Of a stretch of 64,000 nucleotides of DNA, positions 1-8,760 are shown one piece after another. Origin of the DNA: SW4 sp042466115. Lineage in GTDB: Bacteria; Pseudomonadota; Alphaproteobacteria; Rhodobacterales; Rhodobacteraceae. The stretch spans positions 558,001 through 622,000 of the forward strand of contig NZ_JAXHBQ010000001.1 in the NCBI RefSeq assembly GCF_042466115.1, read 5' to 3'. The translations under genes and the position numbers were made by a program. The notes under the pieces are model-generated. The model saw only the letters and a list, made by a program, of their open reading frames with translations, was not told the origin of the DNA and did not search any database. Numbering within the stretch: the stretch's first letter is position 1; every line of letters starts with the position of its first letter.

Positions 1-788
1 AGGACTATATCCGTGCTGGCGACATTTTTCAGGTGGTCCCTTCGCAGCGCTGGACGCAGGATTTCCACGAACCGCCCTTTGCGCTTTATCGCTCGCTACG
101 CCGCACGAACCCCTCGCCGTTCATGTTCTTTTTCAACTTTGGCGGCTTTCAGGTGATCGGTGCATCGCCCGAAATTCTGGTGCGCGTCTTTGGCAATGAA
201 ATCACGATCCGGCCCATCGCCGGCACCCGCCCGCGCGGCGCAACCGTGGCCGAGGATGACGCCAACGAAGTTGACCTGATGGCCGACAAGAAAGAACTGG
301 CCGAACACCTGATGCTGCTTGATCTGGGGCGCAACGATGTGGGGCGCGTGGCCAAGATCGGCACCGTCAAACCGACCGAGCAATTCATCGTCGAACGCTA
401 CAGCCACGTGATGCATATCGTGTCCAACGTGGTGGGCGAACTGGCCGAGGATCAGGACGCCCTGTCCGCGTTTTTCGCAGGCATGCCCGCAGGCACCGTA
501 TCAGGCGCCCCCAAGGTCCGCGCGATGGAGATTATCGACGAGCTGGAACCCGAAAAGCGCGGCGTTTACGGCGGCGGCTGTGGCTATTTTTCCGCCAACG
601 GCGACATGGACATGTGCATCGCTTTGCGCACCGCCGTGTTGAAGGATGAAAAGCTTTATATTCAGGCCGGTGGCGGGGTTGTCTATGACAGCGACCCCGA
701 GGCGGAATACCAAGAGACCGTGCATAAATCCAACGCGATCCGCCGTGCCGCGGCCGACGCGGCGATGTTTCGTGACGGTGGCAACTAG
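1..788 (+). CDS. trpE: Anthranilate synthase component I, C-terminal part (cut by window start)
   Basis: This is the chorismate-binding catalytic half of anthranilate synthase, which with TrpG makes anthranilate from chorismate and glutamine or ammonia, the first step of tryptophan synthesis. The reading frame is open from base 3 and the first visible residues are DYIRAGDIFQVVPSQRW, a hallmark of the family. Further chorismate-enzyme motifs follow: IRPIAGTRPRG, LMLLDLGRNDVGRV, GTVSGAPKVRAMEIIDEL and GGGCGYFSANGDMDMCIALRT. About 262 residues are visible, roughly half of a normal TrpE, so the missing part is upstream of the window and not a truncation of the gene. Its partner trpG lies about 6.4 kb downstream, after unrelated genes. 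A short hairpin with a T-run follows the gene. Confidence 0.97.
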   Translation, partial: DYIRAGDIFQVVPSQRWTQDFHEPPFALYRSLRRTNPSPFMFFFNFGGFQVIGASPEILVRVFGNEITIRPIAGTRPRGATVAEDDANEVDLMADKKELAEHLMLLDLGRNDVGRVAKIGTVKPTEQFIVERYSHVMHIVSNVVGELAEDQDALSAFFAGMPAGTVSGAPKVRAMEIIDELEPEKRGVYGGGCGYFSANGDMDMCIALRTAVLKDEKLYIQAGGGVVYDSDPEAEYQETVHKSNAIRRAAADAAMFRDGGN

Positions 789-859
789 GGCAATTTTTCC
801 CGGCCTTTCAGCTTTTTCTTCGATAAATCGGCCTTTTCGCCTATCATCCCCTTGTTGAC

Positions 860-878
860 ACGGTGACCACCGTTTTTT
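860..878 (+). terminator. Weak intrinsic terminator after trpE
   Basis: ACGGT and ACCGT form a 5-bp stem around the loop GACC, followed directly by six T. It sits between trpE and the first RTX gene, whose ATG is 13 bases further on. A TTGACA at 855-860 overlaps its first base, so the site could also be read as a -35 element, but I see no convincing -10 behind it. Confidence 0.45.
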
Positions 879-890
879 GGGGGTATTTCA

Positions 891-2780
891 ATGACACTTT
901 ATTATTCTGACGGAACACTGTTTGGCGGCGCGGGGGATGACTATATCGTCGGCCACCCGTCCTGGGGGCCACATCACCTGATCTACGGCGGTGGCGGCGA
1001 TGATGTCATTTTCGGCGATTACGATTTCTTCTTTGCGCTGACTGGCGGAAACTCTATCGCCAATGCCTATGATCTGACCGCATCGCTGGGCGCATGGAGC
1101 ACGGCCTCCAATCCGGACATCGGCAATGACACGATCCCCCACACTTCAATCTACATCGAAGGGGACGCGACCCCGGATTATTATTCGGTCACCGTGGTGG
1201 CGGGCCAGACCCTGACGCTGGATGTGGATTACGGCGCTGGTTGGGGCGGATCGGCCGCGACCGAACTGAGCCTGATCGACAGTGATGGCACCACGGTGAT
1301 CGCCAGCAGTGCATCAACGCCGGGCGGCACAAACGAGGGCAACGGCGATTTGTCGGGCGGCAGCGACCCGTATCTGACCTATACCTTTGCGAGTGCGGGC
1401 ACCTATTACCTGACGCTTGAACAGATCGCAGGCAATGCGCCCCTTGGCGCCGGGCAAAACGCCGTGATCAACGTCTCGCTGACCGGGCAGGCCGTCAGCA
1501 ACGGCAGCCCTGCACCCGGCGATGACATCCTGCATGGCGATGCAGGAAACGACACGATCTATGGTGGCGCGGGCACGGACACGCTTTATGGCGGGGACGG
1601 CGATGACTATCTGCACACCGATGGCAATGGCGACATGCTCTATGGCGGTGCGGGCGATGATATCATGGATGTCTCGGGCACCTTCAACACCTCTGCCACA
1701 GCCTATGGCGGAGACGGCAACGACACGTTGATGATCGACAGCTTCGGATCAAGTGCAACACTTGATGGTGGCGCAGGGATCGACACGATTCACATGGTGG
1801 GCTGGCTTGGCGGGAACGTTGTCGTCGATCTGGAACTGGGGCAACTCATTAACTTTGGAGTCCCCTCCGGTGCCAGCCTCCCGAACTTTGAAAACCTGCT
1901 CTCGTTCACGCAGATCGATGCAGATTGGGGTGTCCGTGGCACCGAAGGGCGCAACGTGATCAAGATGTCGGGCGGCACCAATGTGGTCGAGGGCCGCGGC
2001 GGCAACGATGTGCTTTCGGGCGGGATCGGCAACGACGAACTGTATGGTGGGACCGGCGACGACACTGTCAACGGCGGGGTCGGCTCTGATGCCGTGCTTG
2101 GCGGCGATGGTGATGATGTGTTGCGTGGTCAGGGCGACGCGGACGAGGTCAGCGGTGGCGATGGCAACGACCAGCTGACCGGCGGGACAGGCGATGATTT
2201 CCTGTTCGGCAACGGTGACAACGACCTGATCCTTGGACAGGGTGATGACGATTCAATCAACGGCGGCACCGGTGACGACACGATCTATGGCGGATCGGGC
2301 AATGATAACATGACAGGTGGCGATGGCATGGACCGCCTTTATGGGCAGGGCAACAACGACACGCTGGATGGCGCGGGCGGCCATGACAGCCTGTTTGGCG
2401 GCGCGGGCTTTGACGACCTGCAAGGCGGCGATGGCGATGACCGCCTGTTTGGCGGCAATGGTGCAGACGTGCTGGCGGGGGGCGCGGGAAACGACACCCT
2501 GTCGGGCGGAAACGGGGCCGATGATTTCGTCTTTGCGCTGGGTGATCAGGCGGACCGGATCAATGCCTTCGAGGTCGGGCTGGATGATCTGATGTTTGAC
2601 CTGGCGCTGGTGGGCGGCACCGCCCCCACCGATATCGCGCAGTTCATCACCGATTACGCCACCGCCAATGGCACCGGCACGATCCTGACCTTCGATTTCG
2701 GCGGCGGTGACATACTTGAGCTGCAAAACGGGGGCGGGTTCGACCTTGGCACCCTCGCAGGCGACATCGGTTTTTATTGA
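891..2780 (+). CDS. RTX (hemolysin-type calcium-binding repeat) protein with PPC-like N-terminal domain
   Basis: A 629-residue acidic, glycine- and aspartate-rich secreted protein. An initial RTX-like stretch (FGGAGDDYIVG, YGGGGDDVIFGD) is followed by a beta-sandwich region at about residues 45-205 that resembles bacterial pre-peptidase C-terminal (PPC) domains (GDATPDYYSVTVVAGQTLT, TYTFASAGTYYLTL). Many GGxGxDxUx nonapeptides then run from about 210 to 560. There is no N-terminal signal peptide. The family is exported by type I secretion using a C-terminal signal, and the last 60 residues fit that role. No type I secretion genes are nearby, so the exporter must be encoded elsewhere. The target and activity are unknown; no protease or lipase catalytic motif is visible. 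The next gene is a paralogue with an almost identical C-terminus. The start is supported by a G-rich ribosome-binding site (ggggg) upstream of ATG. Confidence 0.9.
   Translation: MTLYYSDGTLFGGAGDDYIVGHPSWGPHHLIYGGGGDDVIFGDYDFFFALTGGNSIANAYDLTASLGAWSTASNPDIGNDTIPHTSIYIEGDATPDYYSVTVVAGQTLTLDVDYGAGWGGSAATELSLIDSDGTTVIASSASTPGGTNEGNGDLSGGSDPYLTYTFASAGTYYLTLEQIAGNAPLGAGQNAVINVSLTGQAVSNGSPAPGDDILHGDAGNDTIYGGAGTDTLYGGDGDDYLHTDGNGDMLYGGAGDDIMDVSGTFNTSATAYGGDGNDTLMIDSFGSSATLDGGAGIDTIHMVGWLGGNVVVDLELGQLINFGVPSGASLPNFENLLSFTQIDADWGVRGTEGRNVIKMSGGTNVVEGRGGNDVLSGGIGNDELYGGTGDDTVNGGVGSDAVLGGDGDDVLRGQGDADEVSGGDGNDQLTGGTGDDFLFGNGDNDLILGQGDDDSINGGTGDDTIYGGSGNDNMTGGDGMDRLYGQGNNDTLDGAGGHDSLFGGAGFDDLQGGDGDDRLFGGNGADVLAGGAGNDTLSGGNGADDFVFALGDQADRINAFEVGLDDLMFDLALVGGTAPTDIAQFITDYATANGTGTILTFDFGGGDILELQNGGGFDLGTLAGDIGFY
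2610..2688 (+). repeat. 79-bp near-identical repeat, copy 1 (C-terminus of first RTX gene)
   Basis: Bases 2610-2688 match 4687-4765 at 78 of 79 positions (G/A at the 33rd base). They encode the start of the shared C-terminal segment of the two RTX paralogues. Identity falls off on both sides, which suggests recent gene conversion or strong constraint on the export signal. Confidence 0.85.
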
Positions 2781-2805
2781 TTTGTCCCATTTATGGGGAA
2801 CGCAT

Positions 2806-4857
2806 ATGGCACTTTATTACCAACAAACCAGCGCAACCGGCACGTCTGGTGACGATATGTTCCTTGGCGGGTCGATCGGATCCGGTATCCGTGACTGGGA
2901 CGGGGGTGATGGCAACGATGTGATGCATGCCGATACCGCGTCCGTGTTTCAAAACGGTGCCGCAACGACCGGTGCGGCACAGGATATCGCCGCCGGCAGC
3001 AGTGGCTGGCTGATCCGGCCAAACCCCGAAACCGGCGATGACGCCATCGCCTCGGCCATGGTCTTTGTCCAAGGCAACGGCGGGCCGTTGTATTGGGCGG
3101 TCAGCGTGGCGGCGGGCGACACGGTGACATTCGACATTGATTACGGCGATGGCTGGGGCGGGAGCGAAGACACTGCACTGATCCTTTACGATACTGACGG
3201 CACAACACAGCTGGCCCTTGAAGACGGCTCGCAAATCAGTGACGGCGGCACCGGGTCCACCGGATCAGGTGGCACCTTTAGCAATGACGCGTATCTGTCC
3301 TACACCTTTACCACCGCGGGAACCTACTACATCCGTGTCACCGGCGAAGAAGGTGCGCATATGCCAGTCGGCGCAGACGCGTTGATGCATGTGTCCCACA
3401 CCGGCGTCACGCCAACCGGCACATTGGGATATGACCAAAGCACCCTGTCGGGCGGCAACGGCGACGACACGATCTATGGCTATCTGGATGCCGCCAATGT
3501 CGGTGATCTTATCTATGGCGGTTCGGGCAACGACACACTGTATTCCAACGGGCTGAATGATACGATCTATGGCGGGATCGGGGATGACATCATTGACGTG
3601 ACCTTGGCGCCCTCGCCCTCGTCCGTCAATGATTTCAACGGTTTGATCGAAGCAGGCGACGGAAATGATATCGTCCGTGTCGATGGCATCGCCCCCACGG
3701 GTGCCACTGTGGACGGTGAACAGGGCGATGACCTGCTGGTGATGAACGTCGACTTTGGCTCTGAGATCGTGTTGCTGGATATGCAGTCGGGCGCAATCTT
3801 CTTTTTCGATCCGGTCGACGGCTATTATGCCACCGGGATCGAGATCAAGAATTTCGAAGACCTGACGCTGACCAACAATCCGCTGACGCTGTTCCAGTTG
3901 AACAGCAATTCCAAGGACAACGTCATTGAACTGCGTGGCAGCACGATCGACAGCATCGACGGCAAGAACGGCGACGACCGGATATTCACCTTTGCGGGCA
4001 ATGACAGCCTGTATGGCAGCGCAGGTAACGACACGCTTGATGCTGGCAGCGGCAATGATCGGGTTTACGGCGGCGCTGACAACGATGCGCTGCGCGGACG
4101 CGGCGGAAATGACACCCTTTATGGCGGCGACGGGGACGATCTCCTGTCCGGCGGGAACGACAGCGATATCATCTACGGCGATGCCGGCAGCAACACCCTG
4201 CTTGGACAGGGCGGGGATGATCAGCTGATTGTCGGCGCGTATGGCGGGATCGCCTCGGGCGGGGCGGGGGCTGATCTGGTCTTTGGCGGCGGCGGTGACG
4301 ATCTGTTGCGCGGTCAGGGGGGCGGTGACGGGGTCTATGGCGGGGGCGGCAATGACACGGCCTTTGGCGGGTCCGGCAGCGACCTGATCACCGGCGGTGA
4401 CGGGAATGACATTCTTTATGGTCAGGGCAATGGCGATACCATCCAGGGTGACGCAGGCAATGATAAGATTTTCGGCGGGGCGGGCAGCGACTTTATTCGC
4501 GGCATGGGTGGCGATGACCTGATCTATGGCGGAACATCGCGCGACACGCTGACAGGTGGTGCGGGTGACGACACCCTGTCAGGGGGCAGCGGACCGGACG
4601 TGTTCATCTTTGAACTGGGCAGCGAACAGGACCGGATCAACGCGTATGACACCGGCTTTGACGAGTTGCAGATTGATGCGGATCTTGTGGGCGGCACCGC
4701 CCCCACCGATATCGCGCAATTCATCACCGATTACGCCACCGCCAATGGCACCGGCACGATCCTGAGCTTTGATTTCGGGGGCGGTGACGTGCTGGAGCTG
4801 CAGATCGCGGCCGGATTCGATCTGGCCGCACTGGCGCTGGATATTTCGTTCGTGTGA
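2806..4857 (+). CDS. Second RTX calcium-binding repeat protein, tandem paralogue
   Basis: A 683-residue protein when read from ATG 2806, which has a GGGG ribosome-binding site just upstream. The open frame reaches further back into the preceding gene, but that extension looks spurious. It repeats the layout of its neighbour: a short N-terminal RTX motif, a PPC-like domain at about residues 60-205 (GGPLYWAVSVAAGDTVTFDIDYG, SYTFTTAGTYYIRVTGEEG), then long runs of GGxGxDxU calcium-binding repeats and a C-terminal export region. Only 25 bases separate the two genes, so they are probably co-transcribed. The final segment VGGTAPTDIAQFITDYATA is shared with the first protein and is nearly identical in DNA. 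Export by a type I system and a surface or extracellular role are inferred from the family; the substrate or target cannot be read. Confidence 0.9.
   Translation: MALYYQQTSATGTSGDDMFLGGSIGSGIRDWDGGDGNDVMHADTASVFQNGAATTGAAQDIAAGSSGWLIRPNPETGDDAIASAMVFVQGNGGPLYWAVSVAAGDTVTFDIDYGDGWGGSEDTALILYDTDGTTQLALEDGSQISDGGTGSTGSGGTFSNDAYLSYTFTTAGTYYIRVTGEEGAHMPVGADALMHVSHTGVTPTGTLGYDQSTLSGGNGDDTIYGYLDAANVGDLIYGGSGNDTLYSNGLNDTIYGGIGDDIIDVTLAPSPSSVNDFNGLIEAGDGNDIVRVDGIAPTGATVDGEQGDDLLVMNVDFGSEIVLLDMQSGAIFFFDPVDGYYATGIEIKNFEDLTLTNNPLTLFQLNSNSKDNVIELRGSTIDSIDGKNGDDRIFTFAGNDSLYGSAGNDTLDAGSGNDRVYGGADNDALRGRGGNDTLYGGDGDDLLSGGNDSDIIYGDAGSNTLLGQGGDDQLIVGAYGGIASGGAGADLVFGGGGDDLLRGQGGGDGVYGGGGNDTAFGGSGSDLITGGDGNDILYGQGNGDTIQGDAGNDKIFGGAGSDFIRGMGGDDLIYGGTSRDTLTGGAGDDTLSGGSGPDVFIFELGSEQDRINAYDTGFDELQIDADLVGGTAPTDIAQFITDYATANGTGTILSFDFGGGDVLELQIAAGFDLAALALDISFV
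4687..4765 (+). repeat. 79-bp near-identical repeat, copy 2 (C-terminus of second RTX gene)
   Basis: Partner of the repeat at 2610-2688, with the same reading frame and the same peptide. The two copies lie 2,077 bases apart in direct orientation, so recombination between them could fuse the two RTX genes. Confidence 0.85.
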
Positions 4858-5051
4858 CGCTGGCGGCAGGGTGCGGATGCACGTCGCCTTGCGGGGATTG
4901 CGCCACAACACCGCGTTCCAACCATAAACAAACCACACGCGCGACATCGGGGCGCGCTTATGGCGGCAACGCCACAGGGAATGCAGCGACCTGTCATGTT
5001 CAGGTTTACGCCGCCTTTGCGCCGCAGCTTGACCGCGCCTATGATCAGGGC

Positions 5052-5483
5052 ATGACCGCGCCGTCCTATCATCACCTTGATCACACCAACGCCCACCTGA
5101 TCGCCCGGGCGGATGTTTTCGATCATCCGGTGGATCAGGATCAACTGGCTGGCTTTTTGGCCGATGACGGCCATGAACTGATCTTTGCGATGCAGGGCGA
5201 CACCGTGATCGGCTTTGCTTCGGGCGTGGTGCTGCGCCACCCTGACAAGCACCCTGCCTTTTTCCTGAACGAGGTGGGCGTGAACCCTCCCCACCAGCGG
5301 CGGGGCATTGGCGCGACGCTATGTGAAAAGCTGATCGCGCTGGCGCGGGAACGGGGATGCAGGGGTATATGGCTTGCCACCGAAACCGACAATGTTCCGG
5401 CGCGCGCGCTCTATCGCAGCCTCAGCGCGCGCGAGACCGAAGCCGTTGTCGTCTATGATTGGGATGATGCGATGAGCGCGTGA
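5052..5483 (+). CDS. GNAT-family N-acetyltransferase (AAC(3)-I-like)
   Basis: A 143-residue acetyl-CoA-dependent acetyltransferase. The GNAT core is clear: strand and motif A as NEVGVNPPHQRRGIGATLCEKL, where Q/RRGIG binds the acetyl-CoA pyrophosphate, and a C-terminal NVPARALYRSL segment. The overall pattern is reminiscent of aminoglycoside 3-N-acetyltransferase type I and related small-molecule acetylases, but the substrate cannot be read from sequence. I chose ATG 5052, after the longer open frame's low-complexity leader, because the leader has no GNAT homology. The 194 bases before this start (4858-5051) show no gene. The next gene is convergent, with its stop 19 bases downstream. Confidence 0.85.
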   Translation: MTAPSYHHLDHTNAHLIARADVFDHPVDQDQLAGFLADDGHELIFAMQGDTVIGFASGVVLRHPDKHPAFFLNEVGVNPPHQRRGIGATLCEKLIALARERGCRGIWLATETDNVPARALYRSLSARETEAVVVYDWDDAMSA

Positions 5484-5502
5484 CCAGCTGACGTGCGCCG
5501 CC

Positions 5503-7014
5503 CTACTGCGCCATCAACACCGCGGATGCAGGCGCGACCGACACCTGCCCTGCCCGGTTCGCCGTGCCCCAGAGTATCAGTGCGGAAATCGTGTCGGGGC
5601 GCAGGCGGCCCAGCAGCATCACCCCGCTTTCCTTGCGCGCCTGAAACGCGGCCTGATCAAGGAACCGGCGGATCACCTGCGCATCCTGCCCTTCACTGTC
5701 CAGATCGCGGTAAACCACAGCCGCTGGCACCTGCGCCCGTTCCGCCTCGCGCACGGCCTGATTAAGCCCGCGCGACACGGTCACAAGCGCGCGCCCGTCC
5801 GCTGCCAGAATCTCCATGGCCTGACGGGTGACAGCCACATCCGATTGCAATCCGCCCTCGCCCCCGTCCAGCACCAGCACCGCTTCGGGCAAGGCCGCGA
5901 AATAGGCGGCAAAGGCGATTTCCACGTCACTGGGGGCGGCACCGCGCGGCAGGTTCACAAGGGCCGCAACCTCGAGCCCCGCTGCGCGATAGGCCGCCAT
6001 TTTCTCGGCTGCGCCCGCCACACTGGGATCAAGCGCGATGGTCACGGGGAATGGCAAGCCCGCCAATGCCGCCGAGGCGCCGGGCATCGTGTCATCATCC
6101 ATCAGGATGATCGACAACAGCGGTTTGCCTTCGGGATTTTCATGGGTAGCGGCAAAGCGTTCAAGTGCCGGCCCGGAGCCCACCTCGGGCTGTTCTGCGG
6201 CGACCTCGGTTTCGTCGGTGCCGGGGCGGCGAATGATCACGCCACTGTCATCGACAGTCGGCAGGGCACCCGCATCGCCTTGCAACTGGAATGTCGGCGC
6301 GGGTTCCGGGGCAAAGGTTTCGCCTGTGTCGGGGCTGTCATCCGCGATCACCGGCGCATCATCGCCAAGGTCGATGATCACGAATTCTTCGGCTTCGGTG
6401 TCTGGTGCGGGTTCGGTGTCGGACGCGGGATCGACTTCGGGATCGGCTTCGGGCGCGGGTCCCGCTTCGGCTTCGGGATCGGCCTCGGCTTCTGGTTCTA
6501 CCACTTCCGCGACCGCAGGGTCCGCAAAGGCGCTGTCATCCACAACCACGGGCGCAACCGGCTGGGCCGGTTCGGTCGACAGGGTGATGTCATCCTCGAT
6601 CTGTGGCACTTCGGGCGCGACGCTTTGCGGTGTGGGCAAGACCGGTTCAACAGTGCTGTCCAGATCGACAAGCGGGGTTTCGCCGCCTGTGTCCGGTGTG
6701 CCCAGATCAGTGTCAATCGCACCGGTTTCTGGCACATCGGCGGGGGTGGTATCGGCGAGCGGCGCATCGGTTTCGGCGCTGGGCGTGTCAACGGTCGGGG
6801 CCACGCCAAGGGTCGGGCCATCCTCCATCGCCTCGACGGTGGCAGGTGCGGTGCCGGGCGTGACATCGCCGCTGGCAGCTTCGGGGGCTTCCACTTGCGG
6901 GCGTTCCGGTGGCGCATTGCCAGCGGGTTGCGGTGCCATCAATGATGCTGTCGCCACCGCGATCGCCGACACGAATGTGCCTGAAAACATGCCAAGAAAA
7001 AATCCGCGTCCCAC
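5503..7014 (-). CDS. Divergent polysaccharide deacetylase family protein (YibQ/DUF610-like)
   Basis: About 503 residues from the GTG at 7014, preceded by GAGGCGG; a longer frame starts at 7122. The N-terminus GRGFFLGMFSGTFVSAIAVATASLM is one membrane anchor or signal segment. Residues about 30-270 are a long proline- and acid-rich spacer with repeated PEADPEAEA/PAPDTEAEE-like units, probably disordered and periplasmic. The C-terminal 230 residues match the divergent polysaccharide deacetylase fold: LLSIILMDDD, LPFPVTIALDP, AAYRAAGLEVAALVNLPRG, EAVLVLDGG. The usual His metal ligands of active NodB deacetylases are not evident, as is typical of the YibQ group, so a catalytic role is uncertain. 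The gene is transcribed against its neighbours and separates the RTX/GNAT block from trpG. Confidence 0.8.
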   Translation of the reverse strand: MGRGFFLGMFSGTFVSAIAVATASLMAPQPAGNAPPERPQVEAPEAASGDVTPGTAPATVEAMEDGPTLGVAPTVDTPSAETDAPLADTTPADVPETGAIDTDLGTPDTGGETPLVDLDSTVEPVLPTPQSVAPEVPQIEDDITLSTEPAQPVAPVVVDDSAFADPAVAEVVEPEAEADPEAEAGPAPEADPEVDPASDTEPAPDTEAEEFVIIDLGDDAPVIADDSPDTGETFAPEPAPTFQLQGDAGALPTVDDSGVIIRRPGTDETEVAAEQPEVGSGPALERFAATHENPEGKPLLSIILMDDDTMPGASAALAGLPFPVTIALDPSVAGAAEKMAAYRAAGLEVAALVNLPRGAAPSDVEIAFAAYFAALPEAVLVLDGGEGGLQSDVAVTRQAMEILAADGRALVTVSRGLNQAVREAERAQVPAAVVYRDLDSEGQDAQVIRRFLDQAAFQARKESGVMLLGRLRPDTISALILWGTANRAGQVSVAPASAVLMAQ

Positions 7015-7159
7015 GTCGTGCCCGCCTCGCTGCCGTCTTTGCCCTGTGTTTCGGGGCGCCTCGGACCTTGACGATTGCTTGCGCCTTGGCCCATGTATCG
7101 CCAGACTATACCGCGACCACAAGGGGCGACGGTAGCCCCCAATTTGCGCAAGGCCCCAT

Positions 7160-7747
7160 ATGCTGCTTTTGATCGATAACTACGACAGTTTCACCTATAA
7201 TCTGGTGCATTATCTGGGCGAACTTGGCGCGGAAGTCGTCGTGAAACGCAACGATGCGCTGGATGTGCAAGAGGCGATGGGGATGGGCGCGGATGCAATC
7301 CTGCTCTCGCCCGGACCGTGTGATCCCGCACAGGCGGGAATATGCCTCGTACTGACCCAGGCGGCGGCTGAAACCAGGACACCGTTGATGGGCGTCTGTC
7401 TGGGCCATCAAACCATCGGCGAGGCGTTTGGCGGCAAGGTCGTGCGCTGCCACGAGATCGTGCATGGCAAGATGGGCGCGATGAAACACAGCGGCACGGG
7501 CCTGTTCGCGGGCCTGCCCAGCCCGTTTGACGCCACCCGTTATCATTCCCTGATCGTGGAACGGGCCACCCTGCCTGACTGCCTTGAGATCACGGCCGAA
7601 CTGGATGATGGCACGATCATGGGCCTGCAACACAAAACCCTGCCGATCCACGGCGTGCAGTTCCACCCCGAAAGCATCGCCTCGCAGCATGGCCATAAAC
7701 TGCTGGGCAATTTCCTTGAACTGGCCAAGGTAAGGACCCCCGCATGA
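7160..7747 (+). CDS. trpG: Anthranilate synthase component II (glutamine amidotransferase)
   Basis: A class I glutamine amidotransferase of 195 residues, normal for the family, which hydrolyses glutamine and passes ammonia to TrpE. The catalytic triad is visible: Cys80 in GVCLGHQTIG, and His169 and Glu171 in GVQFHPESIAS. The oxyanion-region motif LLSPGPCDP is also present. It begins the compact block trpG-trpD-trpC-moaC-moeA, in which every junction overlaps or abuts; trpG overlaps trpD by 4 bases (ATGA). The family can also act as PabA for folate synthesis, but the trpDC neighbours support TrpG. Confidence 0.96.
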   Translation: MLLLIDNYDSFTYNLVHYLGELGAEVVVKRNDALDVQEAMGMGADAILLSPGPCDPAQAGICLVLTQAAAETRTPLMGVCLGHQTIGEAFGGKVVRCHEIVHGKMGAMKHSGTGLFAGLPSPFDATRYHSLIVERATLPDCLEITAELDDGTIMGLQHKTLPIHGVQFHPESIASQHGHKLLGNFLELAKVRTPA

Positions 7748-8760
7748 GCGACAAGATGAAGCCGCTGATTTTCGCCGCCTCCGAGGGGCCGTTGTCGCGC
7801 GCGCAGGCCAATCTGGCGTTCGAACTGCTGTTTGACGGGCTGGCCACGCCCGCGCAGGTGGGCGGGTTCCTGATGGCGATGCGGGCGCGCGGCGAAAGTG
7901 TTGCTGAATACGCCGCCGCCGCTGCCGCAATGCGTGCCAAATGCGTGCCCGTGACAGCGCCCGAAGGCGCGATGGATATCGTCGGCACCGGCGGTGACGG
8001 GCTGGGCACGCTGAACATTTCCACGGCCACGGCCTTTGTCGTGGCAGGCGCTGGCGTGCCGGTCGCCAAACACGGCAACCGCAACCTGTCGTCGAAATCC
8101 GGCGCGGCGGATGCGCTCGATGTGATCGGGATTGACGTGATGGTTGGCCCTGACGTGGTCCAGCGCGGGCTGGCCGAAGCAGGCATCGGGTTCATGATGG
8201 CACCGATGCACCATCCGGCAATGAAACACGTCGGCCCCGTGCGCGCCGAACTTGGCTGCAAAACGATTTTCAACATCCTTGGGCCGCTGACCAACCCGGC
8301 GGGTGTGAAACGCCAGCTGACAGGTGCCTTTGCGCCCGATCTGATCTTTCCGATGGCCGAAACCCTGCTGGACCTTGGCAGCGAAAAGGCATGGCTCGTG
8401 CACGGCAATGACGGCATGGACGAGGTCTCGATCACCGGCACCACCGCCGTGGCCGCGCTGAAAAACGGCGCAATCACCGCGATGGAAGTCCACCCCGAGG
8501 ATGCGGGCCTGCCCGCCTACCGGTTGCGCGATATCCTTGGCGGATCGCCACAGGAAAACGGCGCGGCGCTCATGGCCTTGATGGGTGGTGAAACGGGGGC
8601 TTACCGCGATGCGGTGCTGCTGAACGCCGCCGCCGCCCTGATCATCGCCGACCGCGCCACCACCCTCAAGGAGGGCGTTGAGATCGCGCGCGACAGCATC
8701 GACAGCGGCGCAGCCAAACGCGCCGTCACCACTCTCGCCAAAATCACCCAAGGGGGTTGA
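7744..8760 (+). CDS. trpD: Anthranilate phosphoribosyltransferase
   Basis: Transfers the phosphoribosyl group of PRPP to anthranilate, the second committed step of tryptophan synthesis. The 338-residue length is standard. The PRPP-binding glycine-rich motif DIVGTGGDGLGTLNIST is present, followed by KHGNRNLSSKSGAADALDVIG and the magnesium/anthranilate site region. The start ATG overlaps the trpG stop, and the stop TGA is followed immediately by the trpC ATG, so translation is probably coupled across the operon. Confidence 0.97.
   Translation: MSDKMKPLIFAASEGPLSRAQANLAFELLFDGLATPAQVGGFLMAMRARGESVAEYAAAAAAMRAKCVPVTAPEGAMDIVGTGGDGLGTLNISTATAFVVAGAGVPVAKHGNRNLSSKSGAADALDVIGIDVMVGPDVVQRGLAEAGIGFMMAPMHHPAMKHVGPVRAELGCKTIFNILGPLTNPAGVKRQLTGAFAPDLIFPMAETLLDLGSEKAWLVHGNDGMDEVSITGTTAVAALKNGAITAMEVHPEDAGLPAYRLRDILGGSPQENGAALMALMGGETGAYRDAVLLNAAAALIIADRATTLKEGVEIARDSIDSGAAKRAVTTLAKITQGG

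Noticed and set aside
96..416. Open frames opposite trpE and other real genes
   Set aside because: They run antisense to conserved genes in high-GC DNA and show no protein motifs of their own.
1530..2520. Regular repeats in the RTX genes as a possible CRISPR array
   Set aside because: The periodic unit encodes GGxGxDxUx calcium repeats, without separate identical repeats and unique spacers.
1522..2592. Repetitive methionine/threonine-rich frames overlapping the RTX genes
   Set aside because: They are alternative frames of glycine/aspartate repeats; their composition follows directly from the nonapeptide repeats.
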